The notes beneath the pieces are model-generated. The model did not search any database. It was given only the letters and a program-made list of their open reading frames with translations, and was not told the DNA's origin. Positions 8,650 to 17,878 of a stretch of DNA of 64,000 nucleotides are shown piece by piece (the first letter of the stretch is position 1; each line of letters starts with the position of its first letter). This stretch comes from Rhizobium aethiopicum (GTDB taxonomy: Bacteria; Pseudomonadota; Alphaproteobacteria; Rhizobiales; Rhizobiaceae), in assembly GCF_014197535.1 (NCBI RefSeq), contig NZ_JACIFV010000003.1:310001-374000 (forward strand). The letters run 5' to 3'. Position numbers and translations under genes: made by a program.

Positions 8650-10260
8650 TCAGAAAAGGCGAAGCCGTGTCTTGGGTTCCGGTTCCCTCCTGGGATCGCG
8701 AACGCCGGGATCATCCGGCAGTCCGCCGAAAAAGGGCTTTGCTTCGTTCGGTGCCAGCGCTTTGTCGCTGGCGGTGGATTCGACGGGTTTCGGCTTTGCC
8801 GGTGCCGGTGGCGGGCGCACGGCCTCGGCGATCGTTGCGGCGCGTTCCAGCTCAATGATGCGGTGATCGTTGACCGGGCTTTCCGGCCTGACGTCACGCA
8901 GCGGCGGCAGGGTCTTCAGGGCCGTTTCGATCGAGGCGGGCGCCGACCCGTCTTCGAGCGGCCCCTCGATCTGACCGAAGGGCGCCTTCCATTCGAAGGC
9001 GTCGAGACGGCCTGTGACCGGCGACACCGGCAGCCATTTGTCGGAGACGAAACCATCCGCCACCCAGGCGGGATCGCGCGGGGCTTTCAGTGCCTGGGCC
9101 AGCCAGTGGCGCACGCGGCCCTGGTCGCCGGACTCGGCTTCCTCGATGTCGGCGAGCAGCAGGAAGGCGGCTTCACGCGGCTCAATATGCGCCGCCGCTT
9201 CCGCCTTGGCGCGCGCCTTGGCGAATTCCTGCGCGTCGAGCGCCGCCTGGGCGACGATGAGAAGAGATTCGACATTGTTCGGGCGCATCGCTTCCAGCCG
9301 TTCGGCGCGCTTCAGCCGGTCGAGCGTGGAATCGCCGCTGCGGGCTCTGACATAGGTCTGGCCAATCTCGGGGTGAGGCGCCGATTTCCACACCTGTTCG
9401 AGGATCGAAGCGGCCTTGCGCAGACCGCCTTCGCGGAACAGTGCCTTTGCGGCAATGAGAGCGGCCGGAACGAAATCGGCGGCGAACTTCAGCGCCTGCA
9501 GGGCGTCGTCGCGGGCACCGGCCGGGTTGCCTTCCAGCTTCTCGGCGGCGCGTGCCGTCAGGATCACGGCGTGCAGGCGGTTGGCCTCGGGTTTTTCGAC
9601 GACGCGGGCGGCCTTCTGCTGCTCGAGCAGACGGATCGCATCATCCCAGCGGCCGGCTTGGCTGCGATATTCGAGGGTCGCCTGGGCGGCCCAGGGCAGA
9701 TAGGGTGCGGTGTCGGCGGCCTTTTCGGCATATTGGCGGGCGGCTTCGTTGGCTCCGAGACGGCGGGCTTCGAGATAGAGACCGCGCAGGCCAAGCTCGC
9801 GCGTTTCCGGGTCATTGGCCATGGCTTCGAACTTGGCGCGGGCCTCGTCATGACGGCCCTCGATCAGCGCAGCCTGAGCCTCGAGCAGGTTGATCAGCGG
9901 CTCCTGATCGGCGCGGATGAGGCCGCGCGAGCGAGCGGCCATCTTGCGGGCGAGCAACGCATTGCCGGCGCCGGCGGCGATCAAGCCGGTCGACAGCGCC
10001 TGATAGCCGCGATCGCGCTTGCGGGCGCGGAAATAACGGGTCACCGAATGCGGCGAAGTCCACACCAGGCGAACGAACCACCAGGCGATCATCACGGCGG
10101 CGATAAGGGCGATGATCGCGCTGACCGCGACGATCAGTTTCGTCTGGTAGATCTGGCCCTCCCAGATCAGCGAGATGTCGCCAGGACGATCGGCGAACCA
10201 GGAGAAGCCGTAGGCGAGAGCCAACACGAAGAGGGCGAAGACGACAAGACGGATCAGCAT
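8650..10260 (-). CDS. hemY: HemY-type membrane TPR protein
   Basis: Inner-membrane protein of about 536 aa with the HemY N-terminal domain. Two transmembrane helices are visible (LIRLVVFALFVLALAYGFSWF at the N-terminus and LIVAVSAIIALIAAVMIAWWFV). A short cytoplasmic motif with YFRARKRDRGYQALSTGLIAAGAGNALLARK follows, then TPR-like helical repeats and a Pro-rich tail. HemY of this type is associated with haem biosynthesis genes; it is not the Bacillus protoporphyrinogen oxidase of the same name. I chose the ATG at 10260. It starts 4 bases after the stop of the mitofilin-like gene, so they form one operon. Confidence 0.9.
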   Translation of the reverse strand: MLIRLVVFALFVLALAYGFSWFADRPGDISLIWEGQIYQTKLIVAVSAIIALIAAVMIAWWFVRLVWTSPHSVTRYFRARKRDRGYQALSTGLIAAGAGNALLARKMAARSRGLIRADQEPLINLLEAQAALIEGRHDEARAKFEAMANDPETRELGLRGLYLEARRLGANEAARQYAEKAADTAPYLPWAAQATLEYRSQAGRWDDAIRLLEQQKAARVVEKPEANRLHAVILTARAAEKLEGNPAGARDDALQALKFAADFVPAALIAAKALFREGGLRKAASILEQVWKSAPHPEIGQTYVRARSGDSTLDRLKRAERLEAMRPNNVESLLIVAQAALDAQEFAKARAKAEAAAHIEPREAAFLLLADIEEAESGDQGRVRHWLAQALKAPRDPAWVADGFVSDKWLPVSPVTGRLDAFEWKAPFGQIEGPLEDGSAPASIETALKTLPPLRDVRPESPVNDHRIIELERAATIAEAVRPPPAPAKPKPVESTASDKALAPNEAKPFFGGLPDDPGVRDPRREPEPKTRLRLF

Positions 10261-10264
10261 GGTC

Positions 10265-11512
10265 TTATCCTTCCTTGCCTGTGCCGGAAACCGCTTTCGA
10301 TAGCGCCCCGCCGACCAGTTCCTCGACACGGATGCGCGCTTCCAGCGACTGCTTGAAGGCGGCGGACGCCTGTTTGCCGGGGGGTGGTAGAGCGTTCCAT
10401 TCGGCGGAAGCGCCGGGCAGATCGCCGTTCTTCACCTTGTCCTCCAGGCGGGCGGCGATCGCTTCGACGCTCTCACCTTCGATATTGCCGACCGGACGGA
10501 CCTTGACCAGCGATTTCGCGCTCGCCATCAGCCGGTCCGACCAGCTCTGGTTCGGGTCCGGCTGGTTGACGGTTTCGACGATGGTGGTCGCAACGTCGGG
10601 AACCTGGCGCATCAGTTCGGCGCGCGAGGGAACGCCTGTCTCGGCAAAGCCACGCAGGTCGGTGACGGCAGGATCATCGGGCGCGACGCCGGCGAAGGTG
10701 TCGAGTTCGGCCATGAACGGGCCGCCGCGATCGATCGCTGCCTTCAGGGCGGCGGCCGCGATCGCCCGCGCGACGGCAACATCCTCGCGCGGTTCGTTGA
10801 GTTTCTTTTCGGCCTCGGCGAGACGCTTGGCGATATCGGCGTCGCTGCTCGTCTGCTGGTCGGAGGACTGGGTAAGCATCGAGCGCAGCTGATCGACCTG
10901 ACTGCTCAGCTCTGCAATCTTCTGGTTGAGCGCCTCGACATTTGCAGGATCCGCCGATGGCGCCGCCGCGGGGTTCTTCGCAGCCGTTTCCAGCGCGGCG
11001 ATCCGCGTCTCAAGCGCGCCGTCGTCCGCGCCTGCGGGATTGGCGGCAAGGTTGGCGACGGTCTGTTTCAACCCGTCGATCTCGCCGGAGAGATCGGCGA
11101 TCTCGGGCGAGGAGATCTCAGGCGCTGAGGAGCCCGGGAGGTAACCGGCATATTGAATGACGCCTGCGCCAAGCAGCGCCACGAGGCCGCCGAAAATGCC
11201 GGCCGCGATAAGACCGGAGGTGCCGGCGCCCCGCGGCGCGGGTTGTTCGGCAGGGGGCGTGAAGGAAGGTTCGGCGACTGCCGGCGTCTCCTCCTCCGGC
11301 TCCGATTCGGGCTTGCTTTCAGGTTCAGGCTGCGACGCCGCTTCGGTTTCGGGCCGCGGGCCGAGATCCGCAGTGGGGCTATCGGCGTCGCCGGAATCAT
11401 TGTTCACCGGCTTTTCGGTATCGGCTTCGGAGGCGAAGTCCTGTGCATCGAGGTCGATCGTGACCGGCTCATCGGCGCTCTTCGAATGGCGTGGCGGGTT
11501 TCCCGATACCAT
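10265..11512 (-). CDS. Mitofilin-like inner-membrane protein (alphaproteobacterial Mic60 homologue)
   Basis: About 415 aa. The layout is an acidic, Pro/Glu-rich N-terminal tail (residues 1-100), one transmembrane helix (GTSGLIAAGIFGGLVALLGAGVIQYAGYL), a coiled-coil region rich in Ala/Leu/Gln/Glu, then a conserved C-terminal helical region (FAGVAPDDPAVTDLRGFAETGVPSRAELMRQ). This is the architecture of mitofilin/Mic60, which shapes cristae in mitochondria and intracytoplasmic membranes in alphaproteobacteria. Linkage to hemY and hemD supports the assignment. The ATG at 11512 follows AGAGGACC. Upstream in-frame ATGs at 11533 and 11560 are weaker. Confidence 0.83.
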   Translation of the reverse strand: MVSGNPPRHSKSADEPVTIDLDAQDFASEADTEKPVNNDSGDADSPTADLGPRPETEAASQPEPESKPESEPEEETPAVAEPSFTPPAEQPAPRGAGTSGLIAAGIFGGLVALLGAGVIQYAGYLPGSSAPEISSPEIADLSGEIDGLKQTVANLAANPAGADDGALETRIAALETAAKNPAAAPSADPANVEALNQKIAELSSQVDQLRSMLTQSSDQQTSSDADIAKRLAEAEKKLNEPREDVAVARAIAAAALKAAIDRGGPFMAELDTFAGVAPDDPAVTDLRGFAETGVPSRAELMRQVPDVATTIVETVNQPDPNQSWSDRLMASAKSLVKVRPVGNIEGESVEAIAARLEDKVKNGDLPGASAEWNALPPPGKQASAAFKQSLEARIRVEELVGGALSKAVSGTGKEG

Positions 11513-11592
11513 GAGGTCCTCTTTATCCTGCATTGCAACGAAACTAGACAGTGATGCCAATTAAGGGAAGAGGTTAGATCAAATTTGGGCGG

Positions 11593-11867
11593 TTTGAGCC
11601 TTTCCTGGTCAGATTGAAGCATTCTGTTGGCTCAAACGGAGTCGGATGGTCGACCGGCCGGCGCGCGTCGTAGCAAAGCTCTACGGCCAAGCCGGCCGGT
11701 CGATCAGGCGGCCCGTTTCAGCCAACCCGAAGGGCCGGGCATCTTTCCGCCAGGATCAAAGGCGATCGGCTCGGACGTACCAAGAGGTATGCCCGTCGCC
11801 AATCGCCTTTGCCCTGACGAAAACCTGCTCCGGCAGAACGCTTCAATCTGACCAGGAAAGGCTCAAA
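11593..11867. repeat. 275-bp element with perfect 28-bp terminal inverted repeats and nested palindromes
   Basis: The arm at 11593-11620 is the exact reverse complement of 11840-11867. With one mismatch the pairing extends a further five bases inward (TTCTG at 11622-11626 with CAGAA at 11834-11838). Inside lie further perfect stems: TCGACCGGCCGGC (11650-11662) with 11691-11703, CGTAG/CTACG within that loop, GCCCG/CGGGC (11711-11740), and AAAGGCGAT (11758-11766) with 11802-11810. The element starts 5 bases after the hemD stop and lies in the hemD to mitofilin gap. No target-site duplication or ORF with family features is evident. It looks like a MITE or rhizobial mosaic element, or a large multibranched RNA. 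Confidence 0.85.
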
Positions 11868-11872
11868 AGCCT

Positions 11873-12580
11873 TCAAAGCAGCGACAAAAGACTTTGCTCA
11901 TCCGGCATGGATGAGATCGTCACAGTTTTTTTCAGGGACATCGGAATGGCCTGCGCCACCGCTTCGCTCAGGCAGAGAAGACGGATTTCGCGGTGTTCCG
12001 ACAGGGCTGATCGCAGCTCCGCCAGGTGAAAAAAATCTTCCACCGTCTGCCGGGAATAGAAGAGAACGGCGTTAGGGCGGCCGCCGGAAAAGAGAGCTTC
12101 GATCTCGGCCGGGCTCGGAGCGACCGGCGTCATGCGATAACATTCGACGACCGAAAAGCGGATTCCGAGTTGGCACAATCTTGTTTCGAACGTTTCTGCG
12201 CGCGGCATGCCGGCAAGGTAGAGTAACTCTTCTGTTGCCTGTGCGGCGACGAGATCGGCGAGATCGCGGCCGTTGCCTGCGGCCGCGGCGACCGAGCGGA
12301 AACCGAGGCGGCGCGCCTCTTGCGCCGTCATCTCGCCGACCGCAAACAGCGGCCGGAGAAGATGCGGACGAAGTTTCTCGCCGAGCGCGGACACGACCCT
12401 GACGGCTTCGGCGCTGGTCACCGCGATCGCGCCGCTGGTGGCTTCGAGCGCGCCCGCCGCTGCGGCACTGTCGTGCTGTGGCCGGCGCAGCGGCAGCAGC
12501 AGAGGCTCGTGGCCCAGATCGCGCAGACGTTGTGCTGTTCTTGTCGCTGAATGCGCGGGGCGGGTGACGAGCACACGCAT
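11873..12580 (-). CDS. hemD: Uroporphyrinogen-III synthase
   Basis: Converts hydroxymethylbilane to uroporphyrinogen III, closing and inverting ring D in tetrapyrrole synthesis. It is 235 aa, the normal size. HemD is poorly conserved, but MRVLVTRPAHSATRTAQRLRDLGHEPLLLPL at the N-terminus, AITSAEAVR-type residues in the first domain and ALFSGGRPNAVLFYSRQTVEDFF in the second are typical. It begins 7 bases after the hemC stop on the same strand, which supports the call. The start chosen at 12580 drops a non-conserved 29-residue upstream extension. Confidence 0.92.
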   Translation of the reverse strand: MRVLVTRPAHSATRTAQRLRDLGHEPLLLPLRRPQHDSAAAAGALEATSGAIAVTSAEAVRVVSALGEKLRPHLLRPLFAVGEMTAQEARRLGFRSVAAAAGNGRDLADLVAAQATEELLYLAGMPRAETFETRLCQLGIRFSVVECYRMTPVAPSPAEIEALFSGGRPNAVLFYSRQTVEDFFHLAELRSALSEHREIRLLCLSEAVAQAIPMSLKKTVTISSMPDEQSLLSLL

Positions 12581-12587
12581 GGCGGCT

Positions 12588-13517
12588 TCAGTGCCAGTCG
12601 TCGAAGAAGGCGCTGCCGGCTCTTGCGCGCACGTCCTGGCCGGCGCGGGTGCCGAGTGCCGCCGCATCGCGGCGGTGGCCGTCGGTCGTCACCGCATGCT
12701 GGCTGCGGCCGTCGGGCGTGAGGATCAGGCCGGAGAAGCGGATCAGGTCGCCCTCGCAGACGGCATAGCCGGCGATCGGCGTGCGGCAGGAGCCGTCGAG
12801 AGCAGCGAGGAAGGCGCGCTCGCAGGAGACCGTGTCGAAGGTCGCGGCATCGTTGACTGCCGCCAGCAGGTCATCGATTTTTGTATCGCCGACACGGCTT
12901 TCGATGCAGATCGCCCCCTGCGCCGGCGCCGGTGGGAAGGTGTCGGGGTCGAGGATATCGGTGATCACCTCGACCCTGCCGAGCCGTTTCAGGCCGGCCA
13001 GCGCCAGCAGGGTCGCATCCGCCTGCCCTTCTTCAAGCTTGCGCAGCCGGGTTTCGACGAGGCCGCGGAAGGTGATGACGTTGATGTCTGGCCGCATGCG
13101 GCGGATCAGCGCCTGGCGGCGCAGCGACGAAGAGCCGACGGTGGCGCCATGCGGCAGGTCGATGAGCTTGCGCGCGGTGCGGCCGACGACGGCGTCGCGG
13201 ATATCCTCGCGCGGCAGGTAGGCAGAGAGGTGAAGGCCGTCCGGCAGGTGCGTCGGCATGTCCTTGGCGGAGTGCACGGCATAATCCAGCTCGCCTGACA
13301 CAAGTTTCTGCTCGAGCTCCTCGGTGAAGAGACCCTTGCCGCCGATCTCGGCCAGCGACCGATCGGTAATGCGGTCGCCCTTGGTGGACAGCACCACGAT
13401 TTCGAACATCTCTTCGGGCAGATTATGCGCCGCCATCAGCCTGTCACGGGCCTCATGCGCCTGGGCAAGCGCCAGCGGGCTGCCCCGTGTGCCGATCCGG
13501 AAAGGTTTTGTTTGCAT
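12588..13517 (-). CDS. hemC: Porphobilinogen deaminase (hydroxymethylbilane synthase)
   Basis: Condenses four porphobilinogens into hydroxymethylbilane using a covalently bound dipyrromethane cofactor. It is 309 aa. The N-terminus [15 protein letters not shown], the LSTKGDRI segment, HSAKDMPT and SSLRRQA are all family signatures. The cofactor-binding cysteine lies in [11 protein letters not shown] at about residue 244. The ATG at 13517 gives the standard N-terminus; the frame stays open upstream to 13766 but overlaps the divergent tsaD gene. hemC and tsaD share a 72-bp divergent promoter region. Confidence 0.97.
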   Translation of the reverse strand: MQTKPFRIGTRGSPLALAQAHEARDRLMAAHNLPEEMFEIVVLSTKGDRITDRSLAEIGGKGLFTEELEQKLVSGELDYAVHSAKDMPTHLPDGLHLSAYLPREDIRDAVVGRTARKLIDLPHGATVGSSSLRRQALIRRMRPDINVITFRGLVETRLRKLEEGQADATLLALAGLKRLGRVEVITDILDPDTFPPAPAQGAICIESRVGDTKIDDLLAAVNDAATFDTVSCERAFLAALDGSCRTPIAGYAVCEGDLIRFSGLILTPDGRSQHAVTTDGHRRDAAALGTRAGQDVRARAGSAFFDDWH

Positions 13518-13589
13518 CCGCTCTGTTCCGTTGTTACCGGAATTCTCGTAAACGGGTTTCCGTTCCATCGCAATGAATGAACAGGCCAC

Positions 13590-14687
13590 ATGGTTCCCTT
13601 TCTGCGCATCCTCGGCATCGAAACAAGCTGCGACGAGACCGCCGCGGCCGTTGTCGAGCGTGATGCGGAGGGGCATTGCAACGTCCTGTCGGATGTTGTG
13701 CTTTCCCAGCTCGACGAGCACAGCGCCTATGGCGGCGTGGTGCCGGAGATCGCCGCGCGCGCCCATGTCGAGGCGCTGGACGAGCTGATCGAGCAGGCGC
13801 TGAAGCGCGCCAATGTGTCGCTTGATGATGTCGACGCCATCGCCGCCACTTCAGGCCCGGGCCTGATCGGCGGATTGCTTGTGGGATTGATGACCGGCAA
13901 GGCGATCGCCAGGGCCGCCGGCAAACCGCTCTATGCGGTCAACCATCTCGAGGGCCATGCGCTGACGGCGCGGCTGACCGACGGGCTCTCCTTTCCCTAT
14001 CTGGTGCTGCTGGTCTCCGGCGGCCATACCCAGCTGATCCTGGTGCGCGGCGTCGGACAGTATGAACGTTGGGGCACGACGATCGACGATGCGCTCGGCG
14101 AAGCTTTCGACAAGACGGCAAAACTGCTCGGCCTGCCCTATCCCGGCGGCCCGGCGGTGGAGCGGATGGCGCGCGACGGCAATGCCGATCGCTTCGATTT
14201 TCCGCGCCCGCTCGTCGGCGAGGCGCGGCTGGACTTCTCCTTTTCCGGCCTGAAGACGGCGGTGCGGCAGGCGGCGCAGGATATCGCGCCGCTCAGCGAT
14301 CAGGACGTGGCTGATATCTGCGCCTCGTTCCAGCGGGCGATTTCGCGCACGCTGAAGGACCGCATCGGCCGCGGACTGCAGCGGTTCAAGAGGGAGTTCC
14401 CGACGACCGGTGGGAAGCCGGCGCTGGTCGTTGCCGGCGGTGTCGCCGCCAATCTCGAACTGCGCGGTACGCTGCAGGCGCTCTGCGACAAGAACGGCTT
14501 CCGCTTCATTGCGCCGCCGCTCAGCCTCTGCACCGACAATGCGGTGATGATCGCCTGGGCGGGGCTCGAGCGCATGGCGACGGGCGTAGCGCCTGATACA
14601 CTCGACGTGCAGCCGCGTTCGCGCTGGCCGCTCGACGCCAATGCCGAAACGCTGATCGGCTTTGGAAAGAGAGGAGCCAAGGCATGA
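13590..14687 (+). CDS. tsaD: tRNA N6-adenosine threonylcarbamoyltransferase
   Basis: TsaD transfers the threonylcarbamoyl group to A37 of ANN-decoding tRNAs, working with TsaB, TsaE and TsaC. It is 365 aa. The ASKHA fold is visible: [17 protein letters not shown] (phosphate 1 loop), [12 protein letters not shown] with the HxxxH metal ligands, [12 protein letters not shown], and [14 protein letters not shown] near the C-terminus. The stop overlaps the gpsA start by ATGA (14684-14687), so the two genes are coupled. The first gene of a five-gene tight cluster. Confidence 0.97.
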   Translation: MVPFLRILGIETSCDETAAAVVERDAEGHCNVLSDVVLSQLDEHSAYGGVVPEIAARAHVEALDELIEQALKRANVSLDDVDAIAATSGPGLIGGLLVGLMTGKAIARAAGKPLYAVNHLEGHALTARLTDGLSFPYLVLLVSGGHTQLILVRGVGQYERWGTTIDDALGEAFDKTAKLLGLPYPGGPAVERMARDGNADRFDFPRPLVGEARLDFSFSGLKTAVRQAAQDIAPLSDQDVADICASFQRAISRTLKDRIGRGLQRFKREFPTTGGKPALVVAGGVAANLELRGTLQALCDKNGFRFIAPPLSLCTDNAVMIAWAGLERMATGVAPDTLDVQPRSRWPLDANAETLIGFGKRGAKA

Positions 14688-15667
14688 GCGAAGAGATCGC
14701 CGTCATCGGATCGGGTGCTTTCGGCACGGCGCTTGCCGCCGTCATCGCCCTTGCCGGCCGCAGCGCCGTGACGCTCGTCGGACGCAAGCCATCGCTGATG
14801 GCCGATCTGAAGAGCGAACGGCTGCATGATGCCGTGCTGCCCGGCATTGTCCTGCCGGAATCGCTCGAATTCTCCGCCGAGACGGAGGCGGTCGCCGGCG
14901 CCTCCATCGTGCTCTTTGCGATGCCCTCGCAGGCGCAGGCCGATGCGGCGCGGCAATATGGTCCCTATCTGTCGAAGGATGCCGTTGTCGTCACCTGCGC
15001 CAAGGGCATCGAGCGGGCAACCGGCAATCTTTTGACCGACATGCTCGAGCGGGAACTGCCGGATCATCCGGTCGCGGTTCTCTCCGGTCCGGGATTTGCC
15101 GCCGATATCGCCAAAGGGCTGCCGACGGCGATGGCGATCGCGGCTGATGACATGGAGACGGCCGAGCGGCTCGCTCAGGCGATCTCCGGGCGGACCTTCC
15201 GGCTCTATGCTTCCACCGATCGCATCGGCGTGCAGCTCGGCGGCGCGCTCAAGAATGTACTGGCGATCGCCTGCGGCATCGTCGAAGGCCGCGGCATCGG
15301 CGAATCCGCCCGCGCGGCGTTGATTGCCCGCGGTCTCGCGGAAATGTCGCGTTTCATCGTGGCCAAAGGCGGTCAGGCCGATACGGTGCGCGGACTTTCC
15401 GGTCTTGGCGATCTGGTGCTGACGGCGACGAGCCAGCAATCGCGAAACCTGCGTTTCGGCATTGCGCTCGGGCGCGGCGAAAAGACCGATCCCGCGCACG
15501 GCGCGCTGGTGGAGGGTGCGTTTGCCGCTTCCGTCGCCTCCCGGCTTGCCGCGGAGCTTTCGATCAGCATGCCGATCACCGATGCCGTTTCCGCCATCAT
15601 CGACGGCCGGCTCGATATATCGGACGCCATCGAGCAGTTGATGACGCGTCCAATCACCACCGAATAG
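14684..15667 (+). CDS. gpsA: Glycerol-3-phosphate dehydrogenase [NAD(P)+]
   Basis: Reduces dihydroxyacetone phosphate to sn-glycerol 3-phosphate for phospholipid synthesis. It is 327 aa. The Rossmann motif [16 protein letters not shown] is at the N-terminus, CAKGIE and [12 protein letters not shown] in the middle, and the catalytic-Lys block [17 protein letters not shown] follows. [17 protein letters not shown] near the C-terminus is also typical. It is coupled to tsaD by a 4-bp overlap, an arrangement common in Rhizobiales. Confidence 0.97.
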   Translation: MSEEIAVIGSGAFGTALAAVIALAGRSAVTLVGRKPSLMADLKSERLHDAVLPGIVLPESLEFSAETEAVAGASIVLFAMPSQAQADAARQYGPYLSKDAVVVTCAKGIERATGNLLTDMLERELPDHPVAVLSGPGFAADIAKGLPTAMAIAADDMETAERLAQAISGRTFRLYASTDRIGVQLGGALKNVLAIACGIVEGRGIGESARAALIARGLAEMSRFIVAKGGQADTVRGLSGLGDLVLTATSQQSRNLRFGIALGRGEKTDPAHGALVEGAFAASVASRLAAELSISMPITDAVSAIIDGRLDISDAIEQLMTRPITTE

Positions 15668-15677
15668 GAGAATAGAC

Positions 15678-15971
15678 ATGCTTTTCGCCCTGCTCTGCAA
15701 GGACAAGCCGGGACATCTGAACGTCCGCATAGAGACGCGGCCGACGCATCTTGCCTATCTCGACAAGCTCAATGCCGAAGGCAAGCTCTCCATGGCCGGC
15801 CCTTTCCTTGACGACGAGGGCAAAGCCTGCGGCAGTCTGGTGCTTGTCAAGGCGGAGACGGCACAAGAGGCAAAGGCGCTCGCCGATGCCGATCCTTACG
15901 CCATGGCCGGTTTGTTCGAAAGCGTCGATATCAAGCCCTTCAACTGGGTCTTCAACAAGCCGGAGGCGTGA
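15678..15971 (+). CDS. YciI family protein
   Basis: Small ferredoxin-like protein of 97 aa in the YciI family. The putative active-site His-Asp pair is visible in ETRPTHLAYLDKL and DADPYAMAGLFESVDIKPF. YciI relatives include dehydrochlorinase-like enzymes, but most have no known substrate. It lies 10 bases after gpsA, preceded by TAGGAG, and its stop overlaps the next gene's start region, so it belongs to the tsaD-gpsA transcript. A second YciI-like gene sits between sucA and sucB. Confidence 0.87.
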   Translation: MLFALLCKDKPGHLNVRIETRPTHLAYLDKLNAEGKLSMAGPFLDDEGKACGSLVLVKAETAQEAKALADADPYAMAGLFESVDIKPFNWVFNKPEA

Positions 15972-15973
15972 GC

Positions 15974-16405
15974 ATGGCGCATTGGCTCTATAAATCCGAA
16001 CCTGCCTCCTGGTCCTGGGAGCAGCAGAAGGCCGCCGGCGACAAGGGCACCGAATGGACCGGCGTGCGCAACTATCTGGCGCGCAACAACATGCGGGCGA
16101 TGCAGATCGGCGACAAAGGGTTCTTCTACCATTCTAATGACGGGCTGGAGATCGTCGGCATCGTCGAAGTCGCAGCGCTGTCGCATCCCGACTCCACCGC
16201 CAGGGGCGATCCGAAGTGGGATTGCGTCGATATCCGCGCCGTCATGGACATGCCGAAGCCGGTGACGCTGAAGGACGTCAAGGCGAACCCGACGCTCGCC
16301 AAAATGTCGCTCGTCACCTCCATGCGCCTTTCGGTGCAGCCGGTGACGGATGACGAATGGGCCGAAGTCTGCCGCATGGGCGGGCTCGACAATCCGCCGC
16401 GCTGA
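15974..16405 (+). CDS. EVE domain protein
   Basis: Protein of about 143 aa consisting of one EVE domain, a PUA-like fold thought to bind modified nucleotides in RNA or DNA. Signatures are HWLYKSEPASWSWEQQ, EWTGVRNYLARNNMRAMQIGDKGFFYHS and MSLVTSMRLSVQPVTDDEW. I chose ATG 15974 because GGAGG (15962-15966) sits 7 bases upstream; a GTG at 15968 is in frame but too close to it. Its placement beside tsaD, a tRNA modification gene, fits a role in nucleic-acid modification but does not prove it. Confidence 0.88.
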   Translation: MAHWLYKSEPASWSWEQQKAAGDKGTEWTGVRNYLARNNMRAMQIGDKGFFYHSNDGLEIVGIVEVAALSHPDSTARGDPKWDCVDIRAVMDMPKPVTLKDVKANPTLAKMSLVTSMRLSVQPVTDDEWAEVCRMGGLDNPPR

Positions 16406-16411
16406 CGCCCT

Positions 16412-17062
16412 TTGAAGACCGATCCGGAAGCCTTCATTCGCGCCAATACCAGTCTGATGCCGCCGCCGCATGTGCCGGAGATTTCGCTCAATCTGGCGAG
16501 CGAGGCACATGAACTCTGGCTGAAGACCGAAGAGGAGCTGGAAGCCATCGGCCTGCCGCCACCCTTCTGGGCTTTTGCCTGGGCGGGCGGGCAGGGGCTG
16601 GCGCGCTACATCCTCGATCATCCGGACATGGTGCGTGGCAAGCGGGTGCTGGATTTTGCCAGCGGTTCCGGCCTTGTCGGCATTGCGGCCGTCATGGCCG
16701 GCGCCCGCGAGGTGTTGGCTGCCGATATCGACCCGTGGGCAAAGACGGCGATCCGGCTGAATGCCGAGGCCAATCATGTTGCGCTCGGGTTTACCGGCGC
16801 CGATCTGGTCGGTGCGAGTGTCGAGGCGGATATCGTGCTTGCCGGCGACGTCTTTTACGACCGCAGCTTTGCCGCTGCGCTCGTTCCGTGGTTCGCGAGG
16901 CTGGCGGCCGAGGGCAGGCTGGTGCTGGTCGGCGATCCCGGGCGAAGCTACCTGCCTCGGGACCGGCTGGAATTCTGCGCGGTTTATCAGGTGGCGGTGA
17001 CGCGGGCGCTGGAGGACAGCGACGTCAAGAAGACGACCGTATGGCGCTTCGCGCCGGGTTGA
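16412..17062 (+). CDS. Class I SAM methyltransferase, METTL20/ETFB-lysine methyltransferase-like
   Basis: Seven-beta-strand SAM-dependent methyltransferase of 216 aa. GKRVLDFASGSGLVGIAAVMAGA is motif I, EVLAADIDPWA gives the acidic motif II, and DIVLAGDVFYD is the post-II motif typical of the METTL20 group. Members of that group methylate lysines of electron-transfer flavoprotein beta subunits, and an agrobacterial homologue acts on ETFB. The substrate here is an inference from family. The first usable start is a TTG at 16412, 6 bases after the EVE gene stop; no nearby ATG keeps the conserved N-terminus. Confidence 0.83.
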   Translation: MKTDPEAFIRANTSLMPPPHVPEISLNLASEAHELWLKTEEELEAIGLPPPFWAFAWAGGQGLARYILDHPDMVRGKRVLDFASGSGLVGIAAVMAGAREVLAADIDPWAKTAIRLNAEANHVALGFTGADLVGASVEADIVLAGDVFYDRSFAAALVPWFARLAAEGRLVLVGDPGRSYLPRDRLEFCAVYQVAVTRALEDSDVKKTTVWRFAPG

Positions 17063-17070
17063 AGAGAATT

Positions 17071-17565
17071 TTAAGGCCGGATGACGCAGACATTGGCTTC
17101 ATAAGAGCAGGGGTCGTCCTGGATGGCGACGTCGATGATCTTCGCCTTCGGCGCCAGCGGCTCAGGCCGGGCTGCGGGATAGTAGCCATAGCCGTTGCCC
17201 CCGACATAGGTCCCGCCATCGGTTTCGTAGACATAGGAAGATCCGGCATAGGTGCCGCCGCCATATCCGCCGGCGGCCTGGGGCAGGAGGACGACGAGGC
17301 TGCCGCGGGTGACGCGATTGGCCGTCGGCGGCGAAAACCGCTCCAGCATCGGCATCCGCTTTCTGCCGTGTCGATGGCCATAGGCGCTGTCGAAACGAAT
17401 GCCGCGATCGCGCCAGCTCAGCCTTTCACCGAGATAAAGTCCATCGTGGAAGGTGCGGTGATGACTGTGAAAGCGATGATCGTCGCGGCGCTCGCCCGCC
17501 ATGGCAGGCAATGCTGCCACCGCGGCAAGGGTGAGCAAGGTAGCTCGCGAAAGAGTGCGAAACAT
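17071..17565 (-). CDS. Hypothetical secreted protein
   Basis: Protein of 164 aa with a clear Sec signal peptide (MFRTLSRATLLTLAAVAALPAMAGE, cleavage likely after AMA). The mature part is rich in Gly, Tyr, His and Arg (DDHRFHSHHRTFHDG; Gly/Tyr-rich run in the middle) and ends in a short conserved-looking segment with two Cys (DPCSYEANVCVIRP). I recognise no domain. The Gly/Tyr-rich stretch suggests a disordered periplasmic or envelope protein. The start at 17565 is supported by GGAGG 9 bases upstream. Confidence 0.7.
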   Translation of the reverse strand: MFRTLSRATLLTLAAVAALPAMAGERRDDHRFHSHHRTFHDGLYLGERLSWRDRGIRFDSAYGHRHGRKRMPMLERFSPPTANRVTRGSLVVLLPQAAGGYGGGTYAGSSYVYETDGGTYVGGNGYGYYPAARPEPLAPKAKIIDVAIQDDPCSYEANVCVIRP

Positions 17566-17878
17566 GGATGCCGGCCTCCGGAAATGCAATCGTTAACAAA
17601 TCATTAACGCCAGATTGCGCCAACAGCGGCAGCTTGTCCATGCGCGCCGGAAAAGGGGTCGAAATATTAAGCCGAAAAGCCCAGTTTCGTCGGCGCGCAA
17701 ACTTCGCGGTAACCCGAATCGATTAAATTTAAAGCAGACAGCAATTGTGCTTGTCGTATCGCCTTCCGGTGATTAAACGTCGCATTTGATGCAACGCACA
17801 CAAAGAATTCGTCATTCGTGTGGTTGACTGAGCATGCTCCGAAATCCGGGAGCGCAGAGAAGCCGCCGCGAGGTTCTG
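17566..17878. other. Divergent intergenic region between the secreted-protein gene and sdhC
   Basis: This 313-bp AT-richer gap must hold promoters for both directions. A possible sigma-70 promoter for sdhC is TTGTCG (17751-17756), a 16-bp spacer and TTAAAC (17773-17778); this is weak. GATTAAATTTAAA (17721-17733) is the most AT-rich block. I see no ORF or stable hairpin. Confidence 0.4.
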
